NCBI RefSeq assembly: GCF_003813985.1
Contig: NZ_CP033897.1
Span: forward strand, 1,736,001 to 1,800,000
Direction: 5' to 3'
DNA: 64,000 nt
Origin: Corynebacterium gerontici
GTDB lineage: Bacteria > Actinomycetota > Actinomycetes > Mycobacteriales > Mycobacteriaceae
The notes beneath the pieces are model-generated. The model was given only the letters and a program-made list of their open reading frames with translations, was not told the DNA's origin and did not search any database. Shown here piece by piece: positions 30,722-37,697 of this stretch. Both the position numbers and the translations under genes were made by a program. Position 1 is the first letter of the stretch, and the number at the start of each line of letters is the position of its first letter.

Positions 30722-30770
30722 CCCTCCTAACTCCTCAAAACCGCAGGACAATGCCACGAAGCTAGGAGGG
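30722..30770. repeat. CCCTCCTAACT ... CTAGGAGGG imperfect inverted repeat
   Basis: CCTCCTA and TAGGAGG arms with an unusually long 33-base spacer, in the 167-bp gap between tRNA-Pro and tRNA-Gly. A diverged member of the family. No gene is seen in this gap. Confidence 0.5.
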
Positions 30771-30825
30771 AGTTTGCCTTTCAACCATGAAAGACTTAGA
30801 TTACTTAAGCAGGCGGCAAGCCAGT

Positions 30826-30900
30826 GGGAATGTCGTATAGTGGCTAATACCTCAGCCTTCCAAGCTGAAGACGCGGGTTCGATTCCCGTCATTCCCTCCA
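30826..30900 (+). tRNA. tRNA-Gly (anticodon TCC), CCA encoded
   Basis: Acceptor GGGAATG/CATTCCC, anticodon loop CCTTCCAA, T-arm GGTTCGATTCC. The sequence ends T-CCA, so the 3' CCA is in the DNA. The body is 30826-30897. Confidence 0.95.
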
Positions 30901-30902
30901 AA

Positions 30903-30938
30903 AAACCTCCGACGCAACACCAAGCGTTCGGAGGTTTT
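30903..30938 (+). terminator. Intrinsic terminator after tRNA-Gly
   Basis: AAACCTCCGACGC pairs with GCGTTCGGAGGTTT (one bulged T), followed by TCTCG. Directly follows the tRNA. Confidence 0.85.
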
Positions 30939-31055
30939 CTCGTTCTAATCGGTTCCGCGAGAACGCCAAAAAGCTGCAAAAGTGCAGTTCAGGGGAATAA
31001 TGGCACTGAGCAGGGGGAGTTCCATTTTTTCAATAAGCGACCTACTATATATCCC

Positions 31056-31265
31056 ATGACACCGAAGATCATTGATGCGGACACCGGCACCGAGCTTTGG
31101 ACAGCGGTGGATTGCGCAGAATACTCAGGAACCGCACGCGGCACCTTCACAAGCTACGCAGGACGCGGACGCGCCCCAGCCCCAGCCGCCAAACTCCACG
31201 GGCTTACACTCTGGAACTCTGAGGAAATCAAAGCGTGGGTTGAGCAACGTGCCCGCAAATCCTAA
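31056..31265 (+). CDS. Small helix-turn-helix (AlpA/MerR-like) DNA-binding protein
   Basis: A 69-residue protein starting at ATG 31056 (MTPKIIDADTGTELWTAVDCAEYSG). Frames further upstream run through tRNA-Gly, so they are not coding. The pattern 'T..ECA.Y.G...GTFTSYAGRGRAPAPAAKLHGLTLWNSEEIKAWVEQR' is that of winged-HTH proteins related to excisionase/AlpA: an HTH, a G-R-AP wing, and a W..EEI.AW helix. The target is unknown. CTACTATAT just upstream may be a -10 of a leaderless transcript. It ends in Lys-Ser-TAA inside an inverted repeat. Confidence 0.75.
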   Translation: MTPKIIDADTGTELWTAVDCAEYSGTARGTFTSYAGRGRAPAPAAKLHGLTLWNSEEIKAWVEQRARKS

Positions 31266-31284
31266 CTTGCGCCAATAGTTAGGA
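31260..31284. repeat. TCCTAACT / AGTTAGGA inverted repeat after the small HTH gene
   Basis: Eight-base perfect arms, 9-base spacer. The left arm carries the stop TAA of the HTH gene. Confidence 0.75.
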
Positions 31285-31312
31285 GGGGGATTGCAATCGA
31301 CTGCCCCCAAAG

Positions 31313-31354
31313 TTATCCACATACACTTCGGCCACTTACCCAAACTGTGGATAA
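31313..31354. other. Two perfect DnaA boxes in inverted orientation
   Basis: TTATCCACA at 31313-31321 and TGTGGATAA at 31346-31354, both perfect E. coli-type consensus boxes, in the gap between the small HTH gene and rpiB. The second overlaps the rpiB terminator stem. Binding is not shown. Confidence 0.5.
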
Positions 31355-31361
31355 GTGGCCG
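31329..31361 (-). terminator. Intrinsic terminator after rpiB
   Basis: CGGCCACTTA (31329-31338) pairs with TAAGTGGCCG (31352-31361). Located 20 bp beyond the rpiB stop on the minus strand. Confidence 0.7.
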
Positions 31362-31380
31362 AAAGTTTAACTTTGCGATT

Positions 31381-31845
31381 TTAGGCTTCTGGCTGGACTC
31401 TGTCGTCCTCGTACTTCGCGAGGATGTCGATGCGGCGCTGGTGCCTCTCCTCCTGACTCCATGCGCTAGTTAGGAAGGAGTCGACGATCGCCAGAGCTTC
31501 TTCCTCGGAGTGCATCCGCCCGCCGATCCCGATGAGCTGTGCGTTGTTGTGTTCGCGGGCGAGTTTGGCGGTTTCGACGGACCAGGCCAGAGCGCAGCGG
31601 GCGCCTTTGACTTTGTTAGCGGCGATTTGTTCGCCGTTGCCGGAGCCGCCGAGAACGATGCCGAGGGAGCCGGGGTCGGCGACGACACGGGTGGCGGCGT
31701 CGATGCAGAAGGCTGGGTAGTCGTCGTTGGCGTCGTATTCGTGGGCGCCGCAATCGATAACTTCGTGGCCTTGAGCTTCTAGGTGCTTGGCGATGGCATT
31801 TTTTGTGTCGAACCCTGCATGGTCCGCTCCGAGGTATACACGCAT
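31381..31845 (-). CDS. rpiB: Ribose-5-phosphate isomerase B
   Basis: A 154-residue RpiB that interconverts ribulose-5-phosphate and ribose-5-phosphate. It has the family start MRVYLGADHAGFDTKNAIAKHL and the GIVLGGSGNGEQIAANKVKGARCAL motif. Mycobacterial-type enzymes use the Glu of GNGEQ as the base instead of the Cys of E. coli RpiB, and that form is present here. It starts 10 bp after the DsbA-like gene. The C-terminal part (FLTSAWSQEER) includes an AGTTAGGA word (31470). Confidence 0.95.
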   Translation of the reverse strand: MRVYLGADHAGFDTKNAIAKHLEAQGHEVIDCGAHEYDANDDYPAFCIDAATRVVADPGSLGIVLGGSGNGEQIAANKVKGARCALAWSVETAKLAREHNNAQLIGIGGRMHSEEEALAIVDSFLTSAWSQEERHQRRIDILAKYEDDRVQPEA

Positions 31846-31855
31846 GGGGGTTATT

Positions 31856-32479
31856 CTACGCGTCGAATTGTGGGTTTTCGGTGCGCGAGCGCTTCAGTTC
31901 GAAGAAGTGGGGGTAGTTGCCGAGGGTGACGGAGGCGTCGAAAAGCTTGCCCGCTTCCTCGCCTTTGGGGATGCGGGTGAGGACGGGGCCGAAGAAGGCG
32001 GCGTCTCCGAGTTTGAGCACGGGGGTGCCGACGTCGTTGCCGACCGCGTCCATGGCTTGCTGATGGAATTCGCGCATTTGCTTGTCGACGTCCTCCGTGT
32101 TCGCCACTTCCGCTATCGCAGGATTCAGGTCGAGCTCATCGAGGGTTTGTGCGATCACGTCGTCGTAGGCTCCGAACCCGTGGCGGCCGCCCTGGCCCTC
32201 ATTGTGCAGTTTGGTGCCGATGGCGGTGTAGAAATCGTCGAGGCGCTCCGGGGCTTCGAGCGCCACCTTCGTGGCAACGCGTGCAGGGCCCCACGCTGCT
32301 TTGATGTGTTCCTTGTAGTCGTCGGAAAGTTCCTCGCGGCCCTCGTTGAGCACACCGAGGCTCATCGGCACCCAGTGCACCTCGACGTCGCGAACCTGCT
32401 CTACCTGCTTCATCCATCGCGAAGTTATCCAGCAGAAGGGGCAGGTGGCGTCGAACCAGAACGTTACTTTTTCACTCAT
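31856..32479 (-). CDS. DsbA-like mycothiol-dependent nitroreductase (Rv2466c-type)
   Basis: A 207-residue thioredoxin-fold protein with active site C13-P-F-C16 near the N-terminus and a helical insertion. The C-terminal run from GTPVLKLGDAAFFGPVL to YPHFFELKRSRTE closely resembles M. tuberculosis Rv2466c, a mycothiol-dependent reductase of oxidative stress defence that also activates nitro-drugs. No signal peptide, so cytoplasmic. GAGAGAGACG lies before the ATG. It is divergent from pepN and upstream of rpiB. It contains GCGTCGAAAAGCTT at 31935-31948 (read as K-L-F-D). Confidence 0.88.
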   Translation of the reverse strand: MSEKVTFWFDATCPFCWITSRWMKQVEQVRDVEVHWVPMSLGVLNEGREELSDDYKEHIKAAWGPARVATKVALEAPERLDDFYTAIGTKLHNEGQGGRHGFGAYDDVIAQTLDELDLNPAIAEVANTEDVDKQMREFHQQAMDAVGNDVGTPVLKLGDAAFFGPVLTRIPKGEEAGKLFDASVTLGNYPHFFELKRSRTENPQFDA

Positions 32480-32550
32480 CGTCTCTCTCGGAATTCCTTG
32501 CGTAAGTTAGGAGGGGAATGTGACCCCGATTGTAGGAGGAAATGAAGATC

Positions 32551-35163
32551 GTGTCGTCAATCAACTTGACCCGCGAGGAGGCGCAGCGCCGCGCGGAGTT
32601 GCTGCACGTGCGCAATTACCGCATTGTCTTGGATCTCACGAGTTCGCAGGGAACGTTTGAATCCCGGACGTTGGTGTCCTTCGAAGCATTGGCGGAGGGG
32701 CAGACGTTCATCGATCTCCGCGCGCGCGTGGTGCACAAAGTGGTGCTTGACGACGTCGACGTGACCGACACCGCCGTCCCCGTGCGCGGTGGCGTCTACG
32801 AAGAATCTCAGGGAATTGCCCTCGATCTCGCTGCGGGCGAGCACGAGCTCGTCGTTGAAGCCACGATCCCTTACTCCAACTCCGGCCAAGGCTTGCACCG
32901 CTTCGTCGACCCGGAAGACGACAAGGTGTACCTCTACACCCAGTTCGAGACCGCCGACGCGAAGCGCATGTTCGCGTGCTTCGACCAGCCCGACCTCAAG
33001 GCCACCTACGACTTTGAAATCACCGCGCCGAAGCATTGGAAAGTCGTCACCAACGCGGCCAGCGAAGTCACCGATGCAGGCGAGGCCAAAGTCCACCGCT
33101 CACGCATCGACTATCCCCTGTCCACCTACCTGGTGGCAGTGTGCGCGGGCGAATACCACGAGGTATCAGATGAGTGGACCGGCACGCTGACGCACCATGA
33201 AGAAACGCCGGCCGAACAGCCACACGAGCTGAGCATCCCAATGTCCATCTACTGCCGCGCCTCGCTGGCGAAACATTTAGACGTCGACAAGCTTTTCGAA
33301 CAAACCAAACAAGGCTTCGACTTCTACCATGCCAACTTCGGCATGGCCTACCCCTTCGGCAAATACGACCAGCTCTTCGTACCCGAATTCAACATGGGTG
33401 CCATGGAAAACGCCGGCGCCGTGACCTTCCGCGACGAATACATTTTCACCTCCAAAGTCACCGACTACCGCTACGAACGCCGCTGCGACACCATCCTCCA
33501 CGAAATGGCACACATGTGGTTCGGCGACCTCGTCACCATGCAGTGGTGGGGCGACCTCTGGCTCAACGAATCCTTCGCCACCTGGGCCGCAGCCACGAGC
33601 CAAGCCGAAGCCACCGAATTCACCAACGCCTGGGTCACCTTCGCCAACGTCGAAAAGTCCTGGGCACTCCAACAAGACCAACTCCCCACCACACACCCCA
33701 TCACCGCCGACGCCAGCGACATCGAAACCGTCGAGCAAAACTTCGACGGCATCACCTACGCCAAAGGCGCCTCCGTACTCAAACAACTCCAAGCATACGT
33801 CGGGCGCGATGCCTTCTTCGCCGGGGTGCGCACACACTTTGCCACGCACGCCTACGGCAACGCCACATTCGGCGATCTCCTCGAAGCGCTCGAAAGCGCC
33901 TCGGGCAGGGACCTTAGCGGGTGGGCTGGGCAATGGCTCAAGACCACGGGCGTCAACCCCCTCTCTCCTAACTTTGAGCAAAAGTTAGGAGAGTATACGA
34001 AGTTTGAAATCCACCAAGGCCCCGCAGCCCCCGGCGCTGGCGAGCTGCGCACCCACCGCGTGGCCGTCGGTCTCTACCGCCTCGAAGGCGATCAGGTGCG
34101 CAGGTTCAAGCGCGTCGAGATCGATGTCGAGGGCGCTGTGACCCCCGTGCCCGAACTCGTTGGATGCGAGGTCGCGGATCTGGTGCTCGTCAATGATGAC
34201 GACCTCACCTACTGCCTCATGCAGCTCGATGAGGGCTCGCGCGATTTTGTCCTGAACAACATCGATAAGATCAGCGACGCGATGCCCCGCACCCTGTGCT
34301 GGTCAGCAGCGTGGGAGGCGACGCGCGCCGGGGCGATGCGATCCCGCGATTTCCTGGCGCTCGTCGAACGCGGGGCTCGCGGGGAGGATCAAATTGCTGT
34401 GCTCGAGCGCGTCCTGCTGCAGGCTCGGCGCGCCCTGCACTTCTACGCCGACCCGACGTGGGCGCGCAACGAGGGCCGTGAGCTGCTCGAACGCATTTGC
34501 TTCGAGGGAGCGAGGCATGCCGAGCCGGGCAGCGACAAGCAACTCTCCTTCCTCCTCACTTTGGCCAACCTCGAAATTTCCGATTCCACGGCAAGCCTGT
34601 TCGAGCAATTGCTTGTCGACGACACCTCCGGCATCCCCGGCGTGGTCGTCGACACGGATCTGCGCTGGCAACTGCTGAGCGCACTGATTGCGAACGGTCG
34701 GGTTGAAGGCGCGGACGTCGAAAAGCGAATTGAAGAGCTGCTGGCCAAGGATCCAACCTCTGCGGCGAAACTCTTTGCGCTGAAGGCCCACGCGGCGCAG
34801 CCAGACCCGGAGGTCAAGCGCGCCGTGTTCGATGAACTTGCGGACCCGGCGAATACGATGTCGAACCTGTATCGCCGCCACAAGATCGAAGGCCTCCGCG
34901 CCCCAGCCTCCACGCACGCGCTGCAAGGGCTCAACGACGCCATCTTCGAATCCGCCGAATCCCTGTGGCGCGACATGTCTTCGGAAGTCGCCCTTGTCAC
35001 CGTCACCGGCCTATACCCCGGCTGGGACATCAGCGAAAAGGCCACTCAACGCGCCGAAACCTTCCTCGAACGCGAACTGCCCGCCGGCCTGCGCCGCGTT
35101 ATCGCCGAAGGACTCGCCGATCAGCAGCGCGCGCTGCGGAATCGCGCAGCAGACCTCTCCTAA
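32551..35163 (+). CDS. pepN: Aminopeptidase N (M1 family zinc metallopeptidase)
   Basis: About 870 residues from GTG 32551 (MSSINLTREEAQRRAELLHV). This start leaves 11 bp to AGGAGG; the ATG at 32542 would leave only 2. The exopeptidase motif G-A-M-E-N is at 283-287, and the zinc site HEMAHMWFGDLVT gives H317, H321 and a distal Glu (NESFATW). It removes N-terminal residues from peptides in the cytoplasm. The C-terminal ERAP1-like helical domain is complete. A full 13-bp-arm palindrome of the AGTTAGGAG family lies inside the gene at 33961-33991. It ends D-L-S-TAA in a repeat shared with metB. Confidence 0.96.
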   Translation: MSSINLTREEAQRRAELLHVRNYRIVLDLTSSQGTFESRTLVSFEALAEGQTFIDLRARVVHKVVLDDVDVTDTAVPVRGGVYEESQGIALDLAAGEHELVVEATIPYSNSGQGLHRFVDPEDDKVYLYTQFETADAKRMFACFDQPDLKATYDFEITAPKHWKVVTNAASEVTDAGEAKVHRSRIDYPLSTYLVAVCAGEYHEVSDEWTGTLTHHEETPAEQPHELSIPMSIYCRASLAKHLDVDKLFEQTKQGFDFYHANFGMAYPFGKYDQLFVPEFNMGAMENAGAVTFRDEYIFTSKVTDYRYERRCDTILHEMAHMWFGDLVTMQWWGDLWLNESFATWAAATSQAEATEFTNAWVTFANVEKSWALQQDQLPTTHPITADASDIETVEQNFDGITYAKGASVLKQLQAYVGRDAFFAGVRTHFATHAYGNATFGDLLEALESASGRDLSGWAGQWLKTTGVNPLSPNFEQKLGEYTKFEIHQGPAAPGAGELRTHRVAVGLYRLEGDQVRRFKRVEIDVEGAVTPVPELVGCEVADLVLVNDDDLTYCLMQLDEGSRDFVLNNIDKISDAMPRTLCWSAAWEATRAGAMRSRDFLALVERGARGEDQIAVLERVLLQARRALHFYADPTWARNEGRELLERICFEGARHAEPGSDKQLSFLLTLANLEISDSTASLFEQLLVDDTSGIPGVVVDTDLRWQLLSALIANGRVEGADVEKRIEELLAKDPTSAAKLFALKAHAAQPDPEVKRAVFDELADPANTMSNLYRRHKIEGLRAPASTHALQGLNDAIFESAESLWRDMSSEVALVTVTGLYPGWDISEKATQRAETFLERELPAGLRRVIAEGLADQQRALRNRAADLS
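33961..33991. repeat. CTCTCCTAACTTT / AAAGTTAGGAGAG palindrome inside pepN
   Basis: Thirteen-base perfect arms, 5-base loop, wholly within the coding sequence (read as L-S-P-N-F-E-Q-K-L-G-E). The only full-length perfect member seen inside a gene. Confidence 0.85.
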
Positions 35164-35183
35164 CTGTCCTCAATAGTTAGGAG
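35157..35183. repeat. CTCCTAACT / AGTTAGGAG inverted repeat at the pepN/metB convergence
   Basis: Nine-base perfect arms. The left arm holds the pepN TAA; metB reads through as S-L-L-T-I-E-D-S and stops at TAG in the same element, so the two genes overlap by 4 bp. Confidence 0.85.
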
Positions 35184-36311
35184 GGAGGAGGAGATGTCTT
35201 CCAACAGATCCTCCAGGTCCTCGATCCCCACCGAAATCCTCACGAGCTCACGCGGAACTTCCAACGCGGAGCCGTTGACGGATTGGTGGGTCATGCTGGC
35301 GGGGTGCTCGACGAGCGATTCGACGCCGCCGAGGGATTCCGCCAAGAGGATGAGCTTGGTGTTGAGGCAGAAGCTTCTGGCGGCTTCTTCGTTGTGGAAG
35401 AGGACGGAGATCATGGCGCCGGGGCGTCGCATCTGCTTCTTGGCTACCTCGTAGCCGGGGTTGGAAGCCAGGCCGGGGTAATAGACTTTGGCCACGCGGG
35501 GGTCGGCTTCGAGGTGTTCGGCGATGGCTTGTGCGTTGTCGCAGTGGCGTTCCATACGGACGGCGAGCGTTTTGATGCCGCGGGCAGTGAGGTAGGCGTC
35601 GAAGGGCGAGCTGATGGCGCCGGCGTCGCCTTGGAAACCGTAGGCGAGTTCGTCGAATTGTTCGTCGTTGGTGAGCAGCGCGCCGCCGACGACGTCCGAG
35701 TGCCCTCCTAAGTATTTGGTAGCGGAGTGCAACACGACGTCGGCTCCAAGTTCGAGGGGGCGCTGGAGGTAGGGGGTGGCGAAGGTGTTGTCGACCACGA
35801 GTTTGGCGGCGTGCCCTTCGATTTGCTTTGCGACGTCCGCAATGTCGCTAATGCCAAGCGCCGGGTTGGTGGGCGTTTCCAGCCACACTACGGCCGTGTT
35901 GTCCTGGAGCGCGTCGTGGACGGCATTGGGTTGTGTGGTGTCGACGACGCTGCATTCCACGCCCCACTCGCCGAAGACTTTGTCGATGAGCCTGAAGGTA
36001 CCGCCATAGGCGTCATGCCCGAGGATCATGTGCTTACCGGGGCGCAACAGGACGCGCAACGCGACGTCGGTAGCGGCCATGCCAGAAGCGAAGACGCGAC
36101 AGTATTGGGCGCGCTCAAGTGCGGCGATGGTCCGTTCAAGTGCGGCGATGGTGGGGTTGCCCACCCGGGAGTATTCAAAGCCTCCGCGAAGCTCGTTAAT
36201 GCCGTTTTGGGCAAAGGTGGTGGACGCGTAGATGGGTGTATTAACCGGCCCGTAGAGGGAATCTGGGTCGTAGCCTGCGTGGATGGCGGCGGTGGAAAAG
36301 CCCTGAGTCAT
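35160..36311 (-). CDS. metB: Cystathionine gamma-synthase
   Basis: A 383-residue PLP enzyme of methionine synthesis that joins O-acylhomoserine and cysteine. PLP lysine expected at K199 (LHSATKYLGGHSDV); the NTFATPYLQRPLELGADVV and YPGLASNP blocks are typical. Related lyases share the fold, so cystathionine gamma-lyase activity cannot be excluded. AAAGGATG precedes the ATG. Its C-terminus S-L-L-T-I-E-D-S is encoded by the inverted repeat at the pepN junction. Confidence 0.9.
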   Translation of the reverse strand: MTQGFSTAAIHAGYDPDSLYGPVNTPIYASTTFAQNGINELRGGFEYSRVGNPTIAALERTIAALERAQYCRVFASGMAATDVALRVLLRPGKHMILGHDAYGGTFRLIDKVFGEWGVECSVVDTTQPNAVHDALQDNTAVVWLETPTNPALGISDIADVAKQIEGHAAKLVVDNTFATPYLQRPLELGADVVLHSATKYLGGHSDVVGGALLTNDEQFDELAYGFQGDAGAISSPFDAYLTARGIKTLAVRMERHCDNAQAIAEHLEADPRVAKVYYPGLASNPGYEVAKKQMRRPGAMISVLFHNEEAARSFCLNTKLILLAESLGGVESLVEHPASMTHQSVNGSALEVPRELVRISVGIEDLEDLLEDISSSLLTIEDS

Positions 36312-36356
36312 GGCGTCATCCTTTGTTTAGTCGTTGTCGGGTGTGACACCACATAC

Positions 36357-36372
36357 TAGACCAAGCGGTTCA
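36357..36372. promoter_or_regulatory. Weak candidate McbR site upstream of metB
   Basis: TAGAC-N6-GTTCA; the C. glutamicum methionine repressor McbR binds TAGAC-N6-GTCTA, so the left half is exact and the right half matches 3 of 5. 46 bp before the metB start. Confidence 0.25.
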
Positions 36373-36418
36373 GTAGGCGTGTGTGGGGTGAATAAAAATC
36401 CGCTCTAAGCTTGACGCC

Positions 36419-36808
36419 ATGAGCCAAGCAACGCTATTTGACACCGTCGGAGGCCAAGCGACCTTCGATGAAGTGGTGCACCGCTTTTATCTGCGTGTGC
36501 GCGAAGACGACATCCTCGGACCTATGTACCCGGCAGATGATTGGGAGGGCGCCGAGGCGCGCCTTCGAATGTTCCTCACCCAATACTGGGGCGGCCCTAC
36601 CGATTATTCGGAGCAGCGCGGGCACCCTCGCCTCCGGATGCGCCACGCACACTTTCACATTGACTCCAAGGCTGCGCAGCGCTGGTTGGAGCTGATGGAC
36701 GCCGCGATTGATGACGTGGACGTCGAAAAGTTAGGAGAAGCACAGCGAGCTGCCATGCGCGAACACATGCAGCGGGTCGCGTACATGCTCATCAACGCGG
36801 CAGGCTGA
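36419..36808 (+). CDS. glbO: Truncated haemoglobin, group II (GlbO type)
   Basis: A 129-residue 2-on-2 globin. TLFDTVGGQATFDEVVHRFYLRVREDDILGPMYP is the usual start; the proximal His is in RMRHAHFHID, and the group-II Tyr/Trp residues (FYLRV..; QRWLELMDAAI) are present. Likely binds O2 or NO for detoxification or redox sensing. The divergent promoter is shared with metB. Inside the gene (36719-36736) GACGTCGAAAAGTTAGGA joins both dispersed words in one stretch (D-V-E-K-L-G). Confidence 0.92.
   Translation: MSQATLFDTVGGQATFDEVVHRFYLRVREDDILGPMYPADDWEGAEARLRMFLTQYWGGPTDYSEQRGHPRLRMRHAHFHIDSKAAQRWLELMDAAIDDVDVEKLGEAQRAAMREHMQRVAYMLINAAG
36719..36736. repeat. Composite GTCGAAAAG + AGTTAGGA element inside glbO
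   Basis: GACGTCGAAAAGTTAGGA contains both dispersed words overlapping by AAAG/AG, suggesting they are parts of one longer signal. Confidence 0.75.
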
Positions 36809-36809
36809 G

Positions 36810-37694
36810 ATGCTGCTGCTCATCGGGGTGATCGCCGGCGCGCTCGTGCCGCTGCAGACCATCGCAAATTCCCGCCTCAGTCGATCGACGGGCACCGCAC
36901 TATCCGCTTCGCTGGTCAGTTTCAGCGTCGGCACAGTGGCGCTGTTCATCGTGACGCTCATGATGGGCGCACTTCCGAACCTCAGCGAAGTGAGCGCCCA
37001 GCCACCGTGGATGCTCACCGGTGGGGCACTCGGCGTGATCGCGCTCAGCGGCAATATCCTCCTCTTTCCCAAGCTCGGCGCTGTGCAAACCGTCATCCTG
37101 CCCATCAGCGGGCAGATCATAGCCGGCATGATCATCGACAATTTCGGGCTTTTCGACGCCCCCGTCCTCCCCGCGGACCCCACCCGCATCCTAGGAGCCA
37201 GCGTCGTGATGCTTGGGGTGCTCGCCTGCGTCTGGCGTCCGAAAAGCAGCGGCCAAGAACGCCACCTGCCCCTCCAAATCGCCGGCATTGGATTCGGGAT
37301 GTGCCTCGCCGCACAATCAGCCATCAATGGACAACTAGGAATGAGCCTCGACACACCAATCAGTGCCGCGCTCATTTCCTTCGCCGTGGGAACCGCCACC
37401 CTCCTAGTTATCAACATCGGACTGCGATGGCGCCCAAATCTGTGGATAACTCAAAATACTCAACCTTTGTGGATGTGGACCGGCGGCCTCCTCGGCGCCA
37501 TCTTCGTCAGCACCAACGCCCTCCTTGCACCACGCATCGGCACCGGCCTCACCGTACTGGCCACACTCAGCGGCATGATGCTCGCCAGCGTGCTCATCGA
37601 CAGAGCGCGCGGGGCAAAGGTGAATGCCCGGCAGATCGCCGGGCTAGCGACGGTGATTGCTGGCGTCTCCCTCCTAACTTTGGGCAATAGTTAG
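36810..37694 (+). CDS. DMT-superfamily transporter (YdcZ/DUF606 type, duplicated)
   Basis: A 294-residue integral membrane protein with about ten helices in two similar halves. MLLLIGVIAGALVPLQTIANSRLSRSTGTALSASLVSFSVGT and IAGIGFGMCLAAQSAINGQLGMSLDTPISAALISFAVGT show the repeat. DUF606/YdcZ proteins belong to the drug/metabolite transporter superfamily; substrate unknown. It starts 1 bp after the glbO stop, so it is coupled to glbO. The C-terminus S-L-L-T-L-G-N-S-TAG is encoded by the inverted repeat shared with ald. Confidence 0.85.
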   Translation: MLLLIGVIAGALVPLQTIANSRLSRSTGTALSASLVSFSVGTVALFIVTLMMGALPNLSEVSAQPPWMLTGGALGVIALSGNILLFPKLGAVQTVILPISGQIIAGMIIDNFGLFDAPVLPADPTRILGASVVMLGVLACVWRPKSSGQERHLPLQIAGIGFGMCLAAQSAINGQLGMSLDTPISAALISFAVGTATLLVINIGLRWRPNLWITQNTQPLWMWTGGLLGAIFVSTNALLAPRIGTGLTVLATLSGMMLASVLIDRARGAKVNARQIAGLATVIAGVSLLTLGNS

Positions 37695-37697
37695 GAG
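37671..37697. repeat. CTCCTAACT / AGTTAGGAG inverted repeat at the transporter/ald convergence
   Basis: Nine-base perfect arms. It supplies TAG to the transporter and TAA to ald, which overlap by 4 bp, exactly as at pepN/metB. Confidence 0.85.

Noticed and set aside
30687-31055. Upstream extension of the small HTH gene in the same frame
   Set aside because: It runs through the whole of tRNA-Gly and its terminator, so it cannot be protein-coding; only the part from 31056 is kept.
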